Shown: one piece after another, positions 33,579 to 46,400 of the stretch
Position numbering within the stretch: position 1 is the stretch's first letter
Layout: each line of letters begins with the position of its first letter
Assembly: GCA_016858145.1 (NCBI GenBank)
Contig: JAEHOE010000003.1
Location: forward strand, 1,798,001-1,862,000
Origin: Edaphochlamys debaryana
Lineage: Eukaryota > Chlorophyta > Chlorophyceae > Chlamydomonadales
Direction: 5' to 3'
Length of the DNA stretch: 64,000 nt
Notes under the pieces: model-generated
Told to the model about the DNA's origin: nothing
What the model saw: only the letters and a program-made list of their open reading frames with translations
The model's database searches: none
Position numbers and translations under genes: made by a program

Positions 33579-36500
33579 CTACTCCTCCGGCTCCTCCTGC
33601 CCTCCCTCCGCCTCCGCCTCCGCATCAGCGTCCGCCCCCACCCCTGCCCACGCCGCCGCCTCCGGTGCCGCCGCCGCCATCGCCACGGGCGCGGGCGCCT
33701 CCTCCTCCTCCTCCTCCGCCGCCTCGCCCCTGCCGCCCGCGCCCCTGCCGGCCACATAGAACGCCACGCTGAGCGCCCCCTCCGTGTGCCCGCCCAGCGG
33801 CTGTAGCAGGCTGCCCGTGCGCGCGTCCCACACGTGCAGCCCGTCGTCGGAGCCCGTGACCAGGCGGCCGCCGCTGGGGCTGAAGCACACGCTGGCCACG
33901 TGCTGTGTGTGGCCTGCCAGGGTGAGCAGGCACTCGCCGCTGGCGGCGTCCCAAACGCGGGTGGACTTGTCGCGGCTGCCGCTGGCCAGGCGGGTGCCTG
34001 GGTGGGAGGGTGAGAGGGGGGGGGGGGTGCTTATCTGAGCGAGCGATGGGAAGGGTGGAGGTGGCGCGGGTTTGGGTGGGGGCGGGTGGCGAGCGCGGGC
34101 GGGTGCAGGGCTAGTAGCACTGGGCGAGCGGGCTCCCTTGCTTTTCGGGGCTCTCACCATCGGGAGACCATACCACTGAGTGCACCCACTCGGTGTGGCC
34201 CTGCGGTAGGGAAAGCGGTAGAACAGAGGGCAAGTGGGCAAGTGGGGGGTGATGCAGATGGGGGCAGGTGTAAGCGGGTAAGGGGCGTCTGTCACCTTCC
34301 GGACGGCCCCGTCACACCCCCTAGGACGTACCTTGAGGACCAGTAGGCTCTCCTGTTTCGCCACGTCCCAGATCCCGACCGTGCAGTCATCACAGCCAGT
34401 CGCCAGGCGCGTGCCTGCAGGGGCACGAGTGGGGAGCAGGAATAGTGAACAAGGCACAGCAAAGCCCTCCTGACTGGGCCTGCACAGCCCGCGCGACTGG
34501 GGCCCTCACCCTCACCCTCACCTGTCCACACCTGATGCACGAAGTGGCTGACCCCCTACCGGCACCTGTCCGCTCTTTACGCGCCAACTAGACCTCCACT
34601 CAACCCACTTGACGTCCAAGCGCCCACCCAAACTCTCCCGGACCCAGGATTCCCCCCAGGTCGCGCACCCACCATCGGGGCTCCAGGCGCATGTGCGGAC
34701 GTAGTCCTTATGGCCGGCCAGCACGCCCACGCAGCTGCCGCTGGCCACATCCCACACCCGCACGGCTTTGTCCTCGCTGGTGCTCGCCAGACGGCTGCCT
34801 GAGGGGATAAAAGGTCGGATTCCGGTCCCGGGCCGGGTCGGGGGAAGCGGGGGGAAGGGGTCACAGGACCGGGACCGCGGAGCGCACGCGGCGCGGTACC
34901 AGGCATTCAGGCTGCGGGGCTCACAGAGCTCCCCTTGTGAGTTGTGACTGACAAGCGACTCGAGGCCGAACCCTGCTCTCTTCCCTTTCGTCCCTCGTCC
35001 CGCGGGCCCTGCTGCTGCGTCCCACACCCTTGACGCTCCCCACCCCACCACCACACCGCCCTCCCGCCGCCCCCCGCCCTCACCATCAGGCGAGAACTGC
35101 ACCGAGTGGACGGCGCTGCTGTGGCCCTCCAGCTGAGTCAGCAGCTGGCCGCTGGCCGCGTCCCACACCCGTACTACGGGGTCGGCCCCCGCGGAGGCGA
35201 TCTTGGTGCCGTCGGGCGACCAGCACACCTCCCACACCGTGTTGGAGTGGCCCTGTGGAGGGTTGTGTGTGGGGGGAGTTGTGTGAGCCGAGCACACGGG
35301 TGAAGGGGCTGTCGGAGGTGCCGAGGAGCGAGTCAGACTGGAAGGCTGGACACCCGCGCTGCCGTGTCGCCGCGGGGGCCGCCGCACGCACCAGCAACCG
35401 CGGCTCCCACCGCGGCTTCGCACCGCCCCCAAGCCCCCAGTCTACAGCCCCGAAGTCCCCAGTCTAGTCTACACAGGCAACTCCCCGACCCCCACCTGCT
35501 CCCAACGCGGCCTCTCACCGCCCCCACGTCCTCCCCAACCTGCTGCCCCCATCCCGCCCCTCCCACCTGCAGGGTCATCTCGCAGGCGCCCGTCGTGGCG
35601 TCCCACACCCTGATGGTGGCGTCGTGGCCCCCGCTGGCCAGGCGCAGCGCGGCAGGGGACCAGGCCACGCTCTGCACGGTCTCGGTGTGGCCCTGCAGGG
35701 GAGGCGCGCGCGGGGACCAGGGATGGTGTGCGGGCATGGGTTGCATGACGCTGGGCGTGGGGCAGCGGGGCTGCGGCGCGGGGCCGGACGGTGCAGACCC
35801 CAGGCTTGCTGGTGTTGAGAAAGAGTGCACTCAGGTGCTAGGCGCCGCCGCCCGTCGTCAGTCCATGTACGGGACATCCGCTCAAGTTGGGCGCCTGTAC
35901 CGGCTGCCCCTCGAAAGGTTTCCTTCCGAGCTGCCAGAGCGGCCACGAACAGCGGCCTTATGGGGCTGAACGGGGTGACGGCGTCGCGTCTGCCTCACCC
36001 CAGACGGCGCCGCTCAACACCCCAATCCCAGTGCCCACCCACAACATGGCTCGATTTGCTCATAACCCTTCTCAAGCCCTCCGCAGCATCCCCCTCGCCC
36101 TCAGTGTGGCCAGACTCACCCTCAGTGTGGCCAGGTGCATGGCGCTGTTGGCGCTCCACAGCGTCACGGTGTTGTCATCAGAGCCAACCGCCAGCAGCAC
36201 CCCGGCGGTGGCGGTTTCAAGGATCTGGTGGAGCGGGGGGCGGCTGCGTTGGACACGGGAGATGGGACTGCCTCTGGCCTTTCCGTGAGATTTCCTTTAT
36301 GCCCCTGCTGCCTGCCAGTGCGGATTTAAGTGGTGAGCAGTGCTGGGTGCTGTTCAGGAAGGTTGGGTACCGCGTCGGTACTGCCGACAGAGAGGTCGAG
36401 GTAGCAGCGGGCGCCCACCAGGTAACCCTTCGAGGCAACCCGGCCCGGCCCCGCCGTGGCCCTCCACCCACCGTAGCGACGTCCACATAGAGCGGGCCCT

Positions 36501-36826
36501 GCGGAACGGGCTCCGTATCGCCTGCCAGCACCTCTTTAGGTAGCTCAACTGGCGTGGCAGAGGGCCGGCCGCCGTCAGATTGCGCTGACAGTGTTTTCCC
36601 CGCCGACTGCCCTGAAAGGGTCTTGGCGTCGGGCCCGCCGGAGAACACGCGGGCCTCTGTGGGGACCTGCAGGTTGAAGGTGGTCGCAGTATCACTACCT
36701 CCGCCAGGCTGCGCGCGAGAAAACGGCCCTCCTTCCACGCAACCACGACATGTGCTGACGGCAGCCCGCAAAGGCACCGCCGCTGCGACTTGCCGCCTTT
36801 GGGTCCTTGGATGTTCCACAGCCCAT
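33579..36826 (-). CDS. WD40-repeat protein, 5' exon uncertain
   Basis: Firm exons: 36656-36472, 36224-36120, 35692-35567, 35252-35084, 34798-34673, 34414-34332, 34200-34158 and 33997-33579. They give about seven WD40 blades in a row, each of the type GH...V.S..WSPDG..LASGS.D...RVWD, enough for one propeller, and then an acidic Glu/Ala tail. The likely first exon starts at ATG 36826 with MGCGTSKDPKAASRSGG, an N-terminus suited to myristoylation and palmitoylation; its exact donor is not fixed (several phase-1 options). Introns sit at two recurrent points only: before GH (phase 0) and in the Gly codon of SPDG (phase 1). WD40 proteins are scaffolds; no partner can be inferred. It could resemble NACHT-WD or TEP1-like repeat proteins, but no other domain is present. 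Confidence 0.8.
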
Positions 36827-38172
36827 GGTGATGCACTTGGGCCCTCTAGTCGGGGTGTCGACGGCTTCGGAAGCTAAATGCAAAACGCTGACGGAAGCGT
36901 GCGCAAATACTTTGAGGATAGCTTGCGTGGATTAAGCGTAGCTGTTGTATGTGTGAGTATAAGTGGTTGTGTCCCGGGCTTTCTTCCTTCCTCCTTCCTC
37001 CTTGCGGTCATAGAACAGCTTGTTCTGAATGGGCTCATAGTCGAGCGACTCGGACACGCCAAGTGAGCCCAATCCTATGATGCAATGGGTCGGGCCTGGA
37101 GGCAATCCGGCCCCCCGTGCGACCTTCGCCTGCACCGCTCCATTCGCAGTCACGCTCCATACCCGTCGCGTCACATAGCTTGTATAGCTGTCAAAGACCC
37201 GAGACTACATGCTTGTAACGGGCTTAGTCCGACCTGACGCTGGGTCCCAGGATGCGAAGGGATGGCAGCCGCCCGCGTTGCAACTGAGAAGGCACTCCGG
37301 TGGCTTGGGCAACGCAGTGACGCTGGCCAATAGCAAAGGGGCGTCAAAGCCACAGGAGCGGCCGCGTGCTGCAGCGGGCCTTCCTGCGGAGTACGAAAAG
37401 GGCGACCCGGGCAGGCACCCACGCAGTCGCGCCCAGGTCACGCCCCAGCCCCGTTGTGTGACAGAACCCCTCGCAGCGGACCCCCGCGACCGCTAGTCAG
37501 CAGCAGATATGCTCCCATAATCCCAGCGAATGTGATACACCTTGCCGTCCATGTCCACATGCATATCTCCGCAGCGTGCTGCACAAGACACAACCGCCAT
37601 TCAACAACGTCACCCCTGTCGTCAACTCGCTCTTCCAAGCCCTCTTCCCACCCCTCGCAACCACTCCCTCAAAAACAAAAAAGGGCTGCATGCAAAACGG
37701 CCTGTTCGTAGTAACAGTATCCCCGCCTGCAGTTCGTGCCTATCATGCGGATCCCGTTGGCATGCACACGATGTGCAAACTGCCTGATGTCCGGCACCCC
37801 GCCTCTCCTGGGGCAATGCTTGTCCATGCGCAGCCTCTTCGGCTTCATGCCCTCTCTGGACCCCCGCTGCTGAGCTACCGGCCTGCCAACTGCCGCGTGC
37901 AACACCATCACCTCACCCCCCTGGACGCCTCCGTATTGTATGCCTCCAGCAGGCCCGTCCCCTCCCTGCACGCAAACAGCATTCCCGGCCCCGCTCCACC
38001 TCCCAACCCCTCCACCCCCTACTGCGCGACATCAAAACTCCTGTGCAACCACCAAGGCTCCGCCGCGCTCTCCTCCTCCAGCCAAGGAGCCCCCGTACCC
38101 AGCGCCCAGTATCCCCGATGTCCCAAGTGCACCATCCTTGTGCCATTGCACGACTGCTTTCATCGCTTGTGC
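36827..38172. other. Intergenic stretch, no gene seen
   Basis: This separates two genes on the minus strand. It should hold the promoter of the WD40 gene and the 3' UTR of the FAM210-like gene. Sequence at 37570-38170 is C-rich and shows open frames without motifs. I see no tRNA or repeat. Confidence 0.45.
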
Positions 38173-40067
38173 CTACGCAAAGGCCTCCCAGGGCATGCGG
38201 CAGCCGGGCGGGAAGCCGCCCAGGGCTGCGATGGTGGCCATGAGCAGGCTGGTGGTGGCGCTGGGGAAAGGGGGCGCGGGCGGGGGAGCCGCACGAGCAA
38301 GGGGCGGGGCGGGGCGGGCAGCGTCAGGGTTGGGGGCGCGACGAAGGCGGGGCAGGCGCTGGCTTGGCTGGTGGAGGCATGGCGCTCCAGGGGGCCAGGC
38401 CAAACCCTACAATCTCCCACCCCCACTTCCGTACGCTCCAGGGAGGCCCGACCGAGCCCTCTCTCACGAACTCATGCATGCTTCGGCGTCCCCTCTACAC
38501 CGCCCCAGAGGGCCAAGTGCTGCCCAGCCCGTCCTAAACCAGGACCCTGCGCCGGCCCTACATCCTCCCACCCCCGTTTCCGTGCCAAACGCGGTTCGCC
38601 TCCCCCCCTGCCCCACGCACATGGCGATGCACACGAGCATGACGACGAAGGCGGGGACCTTGGGCACCCGCGTCTTGCGGCTGACCCAGGAGATGCAGGC
38701 GTCGAAGGCGGGGGCGGCGGCGATGGCGAGCGTGAGGCGGATGGGGCGCAGGAAGTTGGAGCCCACCCATAGGCCGGCTGCAGGGAGGGGTGCGGAGGGG
38801 TGCGGTAGGGTGCGGGAGGTGCGGAGCGCGGGAGGCGGAGTCGGCGGTCGTTCCCACGCCCGCACATAGTCCGACTGCTGGGCAGCCAACGTGCCGGCCT
38901 GCGCTTGGACAGCGCCCACAGCTGTAAGCGCCCGATGCTCATGCAGTTGAAGTCACGGCCCGCGCCTGTTGCCCTTCGCCCGACCGCAGCCGCCTGCAGC
39001 ACGCATGGGCCATCGGCCGACGTTTTCCCAGCAACTGTCCCCACGACTTTTCGCCCCTACCACGCCCCTCGCGGCCACGCCCCGCACACAACCTACGCTT
39101 TAGCATGCCCCCGCCGGCTGCACGCCCCACGCCCAAGGCGCCTGCAGCTGCTCCTTGCCCTACCCACCGTAAACTGCTAGGAACTTGGGCCAGTTCGCCC
39201 CGTCCAGCGGCGTCAACCCGGTCGTGCGTACGATGGTGAGCCATGCGATGGTGATGAGGATGCCGGCATTGATGTTGGAAATGACGCCTGGAGCGGGGCC
39301 GGGGCGGGGGGTAGGGCGGGGACGCCAGAGCTGACAGGCAGGTGGGCAGGCATCGCGTGCGGAGAGGGCAACGGGCAGGAGGCCAGGGGTGAAGGGCTGT
39401 AATTGTAAGCAAGCACTGTGGCAGTGCTGCCGCCGAGCAACTGCCGTCGTCACCCTCACCGTATGCGCTGAAGGCTCCGAAGCCCAGTGCAGCTAACCGC
39501 TCCTGTGCGCCACCGACAGCAGACGGGCCCGCGTCGGTACTTTGGGGGCGAGCTTGAGGCAGCTAACTCCCACCACAGGGATCTAGGCCGGTTACACGTA
39601 CCAGGCTTAGCGACGCAGCGCCCCAGGGCTCCCGTTTGGTGCCGCGAGTGGGGTCGTCATCCAAGCCCCAGCTCAACCTGTGCCTCGTCTGCTCAAGCCT
39701 CCTCCTCCCTCTTTTTCCTTTAAAGCCTCAAGCTTGCCGCACCAACCTTGTCTAGCTTGTCCCCCGTAAAGAAGCGCTTGACTCGGCCCAGGAAGGAGGT
39801 GGGCGGCGGGGCCGCTGGCTGCTGCGAGACATGGCCGCTGGCTGCACCGTTGCCGCTTGCCGCCGCGCTAGGCTCCGCCGCTGTGGGCTCCTGCGGCGTT
39901 GTGTTCCCCGGTCCTGCTGCACCGGACGACGAATAGCCCGCCCCCTCAGCCCCAGCGGCGCGAACGAGCTGGCGAGCGGGGAGGACCCCGATGAGGATTG
40001 CGTGGGGGCGCGCTGCTCGGTCCGCTAGGCGCACTGACGCTCTCGATGTCACGCGAGCGTGCAGCAT
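38173..40067 (-). CDS. FAM210/DUF1279-like organelle membrane protein
   Basis: Exons 40067-39747, 39502-39460, 39287-39168, 38777-38621 and 38260-38173 join in agreeing phases (0, 1, 1, 2) to 242 aa. The first 45 residues are rich in Arg, Ala and Ser without acids up to Asp20 (MLHARVTSRASVRLAD), a mitochondrial or plastid leader. A low-complexity linker follows, then VKRFFTGDKLDKERLAALGFGAFSAYG, typical of the family's start, and three to four membrane helices with NFLRPIRLTLAIAAAPAFD. Plant and animal relatives sit in chloroplast or mitochondrial membranes; their biochemical role is not settled. ATG 40067 is taken because a leader follows; an upstream in-frame GTG is not used. The gene is divergent from the DCD-domain gene, with about 400 bp between start codons. 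Confidence 0.75.
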
Positions 40068-40474
40068 GGTCCGACAATGCACGGCGCAGGCGCGTGGAAA
40101 ACACCGAACGCAATTGTGGTTGGCGATGGAAGACTGCGCGTATAGCAGCACTCTATCTCAAGCAGTCACGTGCAGCGTGTGAAGGAGACGTGTCGCGAGA
40201 CGGTCTGGCTGGAGCGATGGCGCGATTTTGCCCTGCACGACTGCATGCAAGCTCTCTTGGAAGTGCACGCCCGCGAGCAGCTTATCACTCCTGACGACCA
40301 AAACCCATTCCCAAACCACGGGCAGCTTTGGACTGCTCAAGCGCACGTTGTTCAACTCATTTAGAGCTTCTTTTTCTGCGAGCATGTTGCCGCACTCGCC
40401 ATGGCGACCTCTAGGACGTAGATCTTAGCTCCTGAAAGCTACTAGCTTGTGCGGGACGGGCGACCGGAGCGGCC
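40068..40474. promoter_or_regulatory. Shared divergent promoter region
   Basis: These 407 bp separate the start codons of the FAM210-like gene (-) and the DCD-domain gene (+), so both 5' UTRs and both promoters must lie here. It is less GC-rich than the genes. I do not see a TATA box that I would defend. Confidence 0.5.
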
Positions 40475-43400
40475 ATGTCGCAGCCCGGGCTCCCGGGGCC
40501 CTGCCCCTTCACCTCTTCACCCGGCACCACCAAGTGGTGCATCTGGCAGGCTCTAAAGGATTACCCGCAAGGGCTGACACTGCAGCAGCTTATGGAGCAC
40601 GTAGTGCAGAGCTCGCCAGCCATTTCGGCCTACAAAAATCCTACAGGAGCGGTGCGTGAGCGTGTATGTTGGTGTCCAAAACGCTCATGTTTGGTGGAGC
40701 CAGCGGCTGGGGTGCGCGTTTGGCTTTGGCCCTGTGCACACGCGCGCGCGCGAACCCCGGCGAAAGGCGTTGCGTAGCCGCAGCGCGCATGCGCTGGTCA
40801 GATGGGCGTAGGAGGCGAACAGCTGGAGCTTGGTTCCCAGCTTGGGGTCCGGCACGGCGTGCCGGTGGCCGGGTGCCAGCGCATCCAGGTCGACGGCAAC
40901 CGGGGACCCGTCCCCTGCTCTCCCTCCAGCGTGGTTTTGGCGAGGTGGACAGTTACGGGAGGTCGTGGATGTGTGTCTGCAAGCTACGGGCTGTCGTGAG
41001 GGGTCCGCTGCGGCAGGCGGGGCACGCACCCCTCCGCCAGGCGGGGTTGGGCTGTGGCGTGCAAGCTGCGAAGCCCTAGTATCCCCTACCGGCCGCGGAA
41101 CCCTCACCGGACAGCTGGTTTGGCACTTAGAAACCTTGAGCCCAAACGCGTGGGCAGCGTTTGGGTGCGTATGAGGCTAGGCGAGGCAAAGACGAGTCGA
41201 GTTGTGCTCCTGCCCTCCCATCGGCCCTCCTTGACCCCCTCCGGTCCCGAACAGGTCTCCGGGGAGCTGTCCAGGGATAAGGAGCACTTTTGCAAAGCCG
41301 GCGGCGGGCGCTGGGCGCTGACGGTCTTCGGGCCGTTTGACGGTGGGGGCAGCGGCGGCGGGGCTCCGCCAGCGGCGGCCGGGCCGGCGGAAGCAGCGGC
41401 GGCTGGGGAGGGGGCCGCCGAGGACGGACCAGAGGCGGCGGGGGCAGCAGAGGGGGCAGCAGGTGTGGGAGCCGCCATGGCGGACGATGGGAGTGACGAC
41501 GATGACATGCCCATCGGGGTCGCGGCCGCTGCCGCCGCCGCGGCGGCCGGTGCCGGCGGCACACAGCTGCGGCGTTCCTCCGCCGCTGGGGCAGCGCCGG
41601 CAGCCCCGCCGCCGCCCAAGCGGGCGGCCAGTGCCTCTCCGGGAACCTCGGACGATGTCCCGATCACGGCCCTGACCACGAAACCCGCCGTGGACTCGGC
41701 GCCAGCGGCGGCGGGGGCGGGTGCAGCGAACGGGGAGGCTGCCGCCAAGGCGCCGCCGCCGAAGCGACAGCGCACCGCTTCAGCCGCTGGGGCCGAGGGT
41801 CAAGCTGAGGAGGCGGGCGGAGCGACGGCGGCCGCCCCCGAGCCAGGGGCCGAGGGGGCCCCGGCTCCCACGCCTGCGCCCGCTACTGGGACGGGCCGGG
41901 GCCGGGGCCGAGGGAGGGGTCGGGGGCGCGGGGCGGCGGCGGCGGCAGCTGGCGACACGCCCGCTGCGCCCGGGAGCGGGGCTTCAGGCCGCATGGCCAC
42001 CCGCCACTCGGCCAGGACCGCCCCCGACCCTGGCACCGCCGCCGGGACCGCCCCTGGGGCCGGGGGCGCCTCTCCAACGGGGGCACCGCAAGGGGATGAC
42101 GCGCCACCGGCGGATGCGGGCCCAGCGGCCGCGGCTGGCCGTCGGCGCAGCGCTCGTGCTGCTGCCGCCGCCGCGGCGGCTGCGGCCGCGGCAGCGAGCA
42201 CGTCCCCGGTCACCTCGGGCGGTGGGGCGATGGGCCCAAGCCCGGACAAGGCCGGGCCACATGCGGCGACCGGTGGGGAGGAGGGCGCGGGGACGGAGGC
42301 GGCAGCACCAGCGGAGGAGGGCGAAGCGGCCAAGCCTGTGCCGGAGGCGGGGAGGGGGCGGCGGAGGGGCGGCGGCGCGGGCCGGGGCCGGGGCAGGCGC
42401 AGCCTGCGGGATCATGGAGAGGAGAGCGGCAGCGGGGACGCATCCAGGTGAGTGGAGGAGGTGCTCAGGAGCGATGCTAGCTGTGGCTGAGCCCTCGCCG
42501 AAGCCTGTTGGGGAGGCGGGTTTGTGAGGCGGCCGCAACCCTGGCATGGGCCGAAGCGTACAAGTTCTTTTGGATGCGGAGGACGGTGGGGTGTAGGTAG
42601 GTAGGCCCTGGGCAGCTCCCTTTACCGTGCCCGTCGGCCCATGCATGCAGGGACCACTCCCCGGAGGCTGGCACGGGGCGGGGCCGGCGGTCCGCCGCCC
42701 ACGCACCCCACGCCCCAGGCGCCGCAGCCGTTGCGACCCCCGCGGGGGCCCCTGCTCCGGGGTCCGGAAGCGCGCCGGCCATTGCGCCGGGCAGCGCCGA
42801 TGCTGCTGCCGCCGGCGCAGCCCCGGTCGCTGCGGGCGCCCCGGCCGCCGCCGCTAATGCGAACGCTAGCATCGCAGCTAATAGACCGCGCCGTGCGGCC
42901 GCGGCAAAGAAGCCGATGGTAGTTGACGGCCCGGATTCGGAATCCGGGTCTGATTCCGAGTCTTCGGATTCAGAACACGGGTCAGGGGCGGAGGACGGCG
43001 GCGGCGGCAAGCAGGCCCGGGCCGCCGCCGGGGCGGCGCCGGCGGGCGGGGAGGAGGGCGACGGCGCGGCGGCCCCCAGGGCTCGCAAGCGGCAGAAGCG
43101 AGGCGAGGGCGACGCAGCGGCGGCTGGCGGCACGCCGGCGGCGGCGGCTCCGGCGCGTCCAAAGCGGCGCGCTACGTCGGAGGCGGCGGACAAGCCGCCC
43201 GCTAGCACGGGGATTGTCACGCGGCGAGGGGGCCCGCATCCTCCGCCAGCGGCTGCGGGGGCTGCGGGGCCGGGGCCGGCGGCGGAGGGCGGGGACGACA
43301 AGAGCCCGAATGCGTCGCCGCCCCAGGCGGGGGCGCCGAAGAAGCAGCCTGCTCGGCAGGCGCCTGCTGCCGCTAAGGACGGAGCCCAGGCCCACCCGCC

Positions 43401-46400
43401 CGCTGGCGCGGCTGCGGCTCCGGCAGCAGTCAAAGCGGAGGCTGTGGAGGGGGGCGAGAAGCACGAGACGGGGCCAGCGGCGGCAGCGGCAGCGGCAGCG
43501 GCAGCGGCAGCGGCAGCGGGTACCGGGGCGCCGGCGGCCAACGGCAGCAGCGTCAGGATGACTCGGCAGCAGGCACACGCCGCCGCGGCGGCAGCCGCCG
43601 CCGCCGCGGCGGCAGCGGCAGGCAAAGCGCCCTCGGCGGTGGCGGCGGATGGGAAACCGACGGCGGAGGGCAAGCCAGGGGCAGAGGCCTCGCCAACGGC
43701 GGCGGGGAAGCCCGCGGCGGAGGCAAAATCGGTGGCGGAGGCGAAACCCGTGGCGGAGGCGAAACCGGCTGCGGAGACCAAGCCTGCAGCGGCGGTGAAG
43801 GCAGAGCCGGGGAAGGCTGCTGAGCCCATGAGGGCCCCACCCCCGCGGCCGGCGGCGGAGGGGGCGGCAGCGCCAGTGGCACGCAAGCCGGTACCGCCGA
43901 AGCCGGCGAATGCTAGCTTGGGCCCAGCAAAGGCGCCCCAGGCTGCGGCGGTGGCGGCAGCGGCCAAGACGCCCGCCGGTTCTGCGCCCGCGGCGGCAGC
44001 AGCGGCAACGGCGGCAGCAGCAGCGGCAGCGGCGGCGGCCTCGGGCGTCGTCCCGTCCACGGAGGCTGTGAAGCGTCCGCCAGGCGAGGACGGCGACGCT
44101 GGCGCTGCGGCGGCGGCGCCGCCGGCGGAGCCGGACGCTGCCGCCGCCGGCGGAGCCTCAGCGCCAGCGGCAGCGGCGGCTCCCTCTGCCGCCAGCCTGC
44201 CGCAGCTGCCCCAGGCCCTTGCCCCCCGCCTCATCCCCTCCCGGCCGCCCACCATGGTGACCGCAAAGCTGCGTGCCGCGCCCTCGGCCCAGCTCCCGGC
44301 CCGCACCGTCCTCTCCGCGGCGCCGGCGGCCCTGCCCTCCGCCGCCGCCGTCTTGCCGGCAGCAGCCGAGGGCGCAGCGGCGGCGGCTGGCGGCGCCGAG
44401 GCATCCGGCGCAGGCGCGGCGCCGCCGCCAGGGTCCGAGGGGCTGGACGGCACCGACGCAGCTGCCGACGGCGGCGGTGGCGGCGGCGGCGCGAACCGTG
44501 GCGGCACCGCCGCCAGCCTCAGCCGCCCGCCCAGCTGCAACAACCTCTCCGCTGGCGGCGCCGCCACGCCGGGCGGCGACAGCGGCCAGGAGGACGAGGG
44601 AGCTGACGGCGCCGCCGCCGCGGCTCCCGTCGTGCCGCCACGCAACCCCTTGGGCCTTGACCCCGCCGCCTACGCACGGCTCTTAGCAGAGCTGCGAAGG
44701 GGCCTGCTAGTGCCGTCGCTGGTTCCCTTCCGTCGCCTGCGGGGCAACATCTGGGTCGATTCGCAGACGGCGATCTGGCAACTCAGGCAGAACCGGCGGC
44801 GCCCGCCGCCGCCGCCACCCCCGCCCCCGCCGCCGCCCGGCGAGGCTCCGCCGCCGCCGCCACCGCCGCCGCCAGGGGAACCGCCCGGCGACGCGAGCAA
44901 GGCGGCCCAGCTCCGTATGCGGCTCGGGGACTGGGGAAGCTCCTGCTTCTGTGATGCGCCGCCGCCGCCGCCGCCGCCGCTGCCGCCGCCGATGGACGAC
45001 GACGATGACTTTGAGGGCGGCGTGCCGCCGCCGCTGCCGTCGGAGGCGGCTCCGCTGGACGGCGACGGCGCCGCCGCCGGCCGGCCCAAGAACGCCGCCG
45101 GCCGCCGCACTCCCTTGTTCCTGTTCGGGGCTGGCCGCACTGGCGCCGCCGCGGCAGCGGCGGCGGTAGCAGCCGCCGCCGGGCCTGCCACCGCCGACGC
45201 CGACGCTGGCCGGAGCGGCGGCGGCAGCCGCCGCGCGGCGTACGGCAGCCGCCGCGTCACCGGCGCTTCGTCGAGCGGTCTCGGGGATGAGGGCGGGTCG
45301 GACGCCGGCGGGAGTGGAGATGAGGGCGGCAGCAGCGGCTTCGGCGCTGAGGAGGGCCGACCGCAGCGGCCGCTGCGGGCTGGGCAGGGGGATGGCGCGG
45401 CTGGGACAGCGGCCGGCTATGGCAGGCGGCTGCCGGGCTCTGGAGGTAGGCCCTTGCGCCCTGCTCTGTCTGTTGCCCCGTGGCTAAGTTGGCTTTCCAG
45501 TTTTCACCCTTGCCGCTTATTATCCCTTAAACTCACAATGGCATCTCCTCGTTTCCGCCCGCAGCAAGCACAGGCGCAGCTGCGACGGTCTCCGCCGCCA
45601 GCGGCGGCCTGCGCGACCGCAACGCCTCCGTCGACCGCGACGGCGCCGCCGCCGCCGGCCGCCGCTCCGAGCCGCCGCCGCCAGGCGGGGCCTACGACTC
45701 TGGCGGCGGCGCCGCCAGCACCCGCGACCGCGACCGCGCCGGTTCCTATCGCGATGCAGACCGCGACCGGCCAGGCGCGTATCGTGACCGTGACGGCCGC
45801 GAGCGGTCGCGAGAACGGGCCAGCGACCGCGACCGTGATCGGGACCGGGAACGAGATCGCGACTGGGATCGCGATCGCGACCGGGACAGGGATCGCGACC
45901 GGGACCGGGATCGCTCGCGGGAACCGCCCGTTGACAGAGACCGGGATCGGGACAGGGACCGGGGGAGGTCTCGGGAGCGCGGTCGGCCGCTGCCGTACGA
46001 GAAACCGGCGGCTGGCGGCGCCGCCACGCGCGACCGTGATCGCGATCGCGACCGGGAGCGCTCGCGCGAGCGGCCGGCCGAGCGGGAGCGAGCGGGGGCG
46101 CCGGAGCGGGAGCGGGAGGCGAGGGATCGGCCAGCGGAGCGGGAGAGGTCCCGGGAGCGTGGGGGCTCGGCGGCGCTGCTGGACCGAGACGCCATCCGGT
46201 CACGTGAGCGGCGGTTGGACGCGCAGGCAGGCAAGCCGGCCGCGGCGCCGCCGCAGTCGGACGGTGAGGCTGGCGGGGGGAGAGCGCAGGGACCGGGCGG
46301 GTGGGGAGGCGGAGCGGGCGGGGGCTGGGTGCGGAGGTGCTGTGAGAGTTGGCAAGTGGGAGGTCCGAGTTCCGGGCCTCCCCAACGGGCCACGGGCTGT

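Noticed and set aside
42477..44645. 722-codon minus-strand Ala/Pro frame
   Set aside because: Shadow of the large plus-strand exon 42651-45445; GC-rich DNA lacks stops on both strands.
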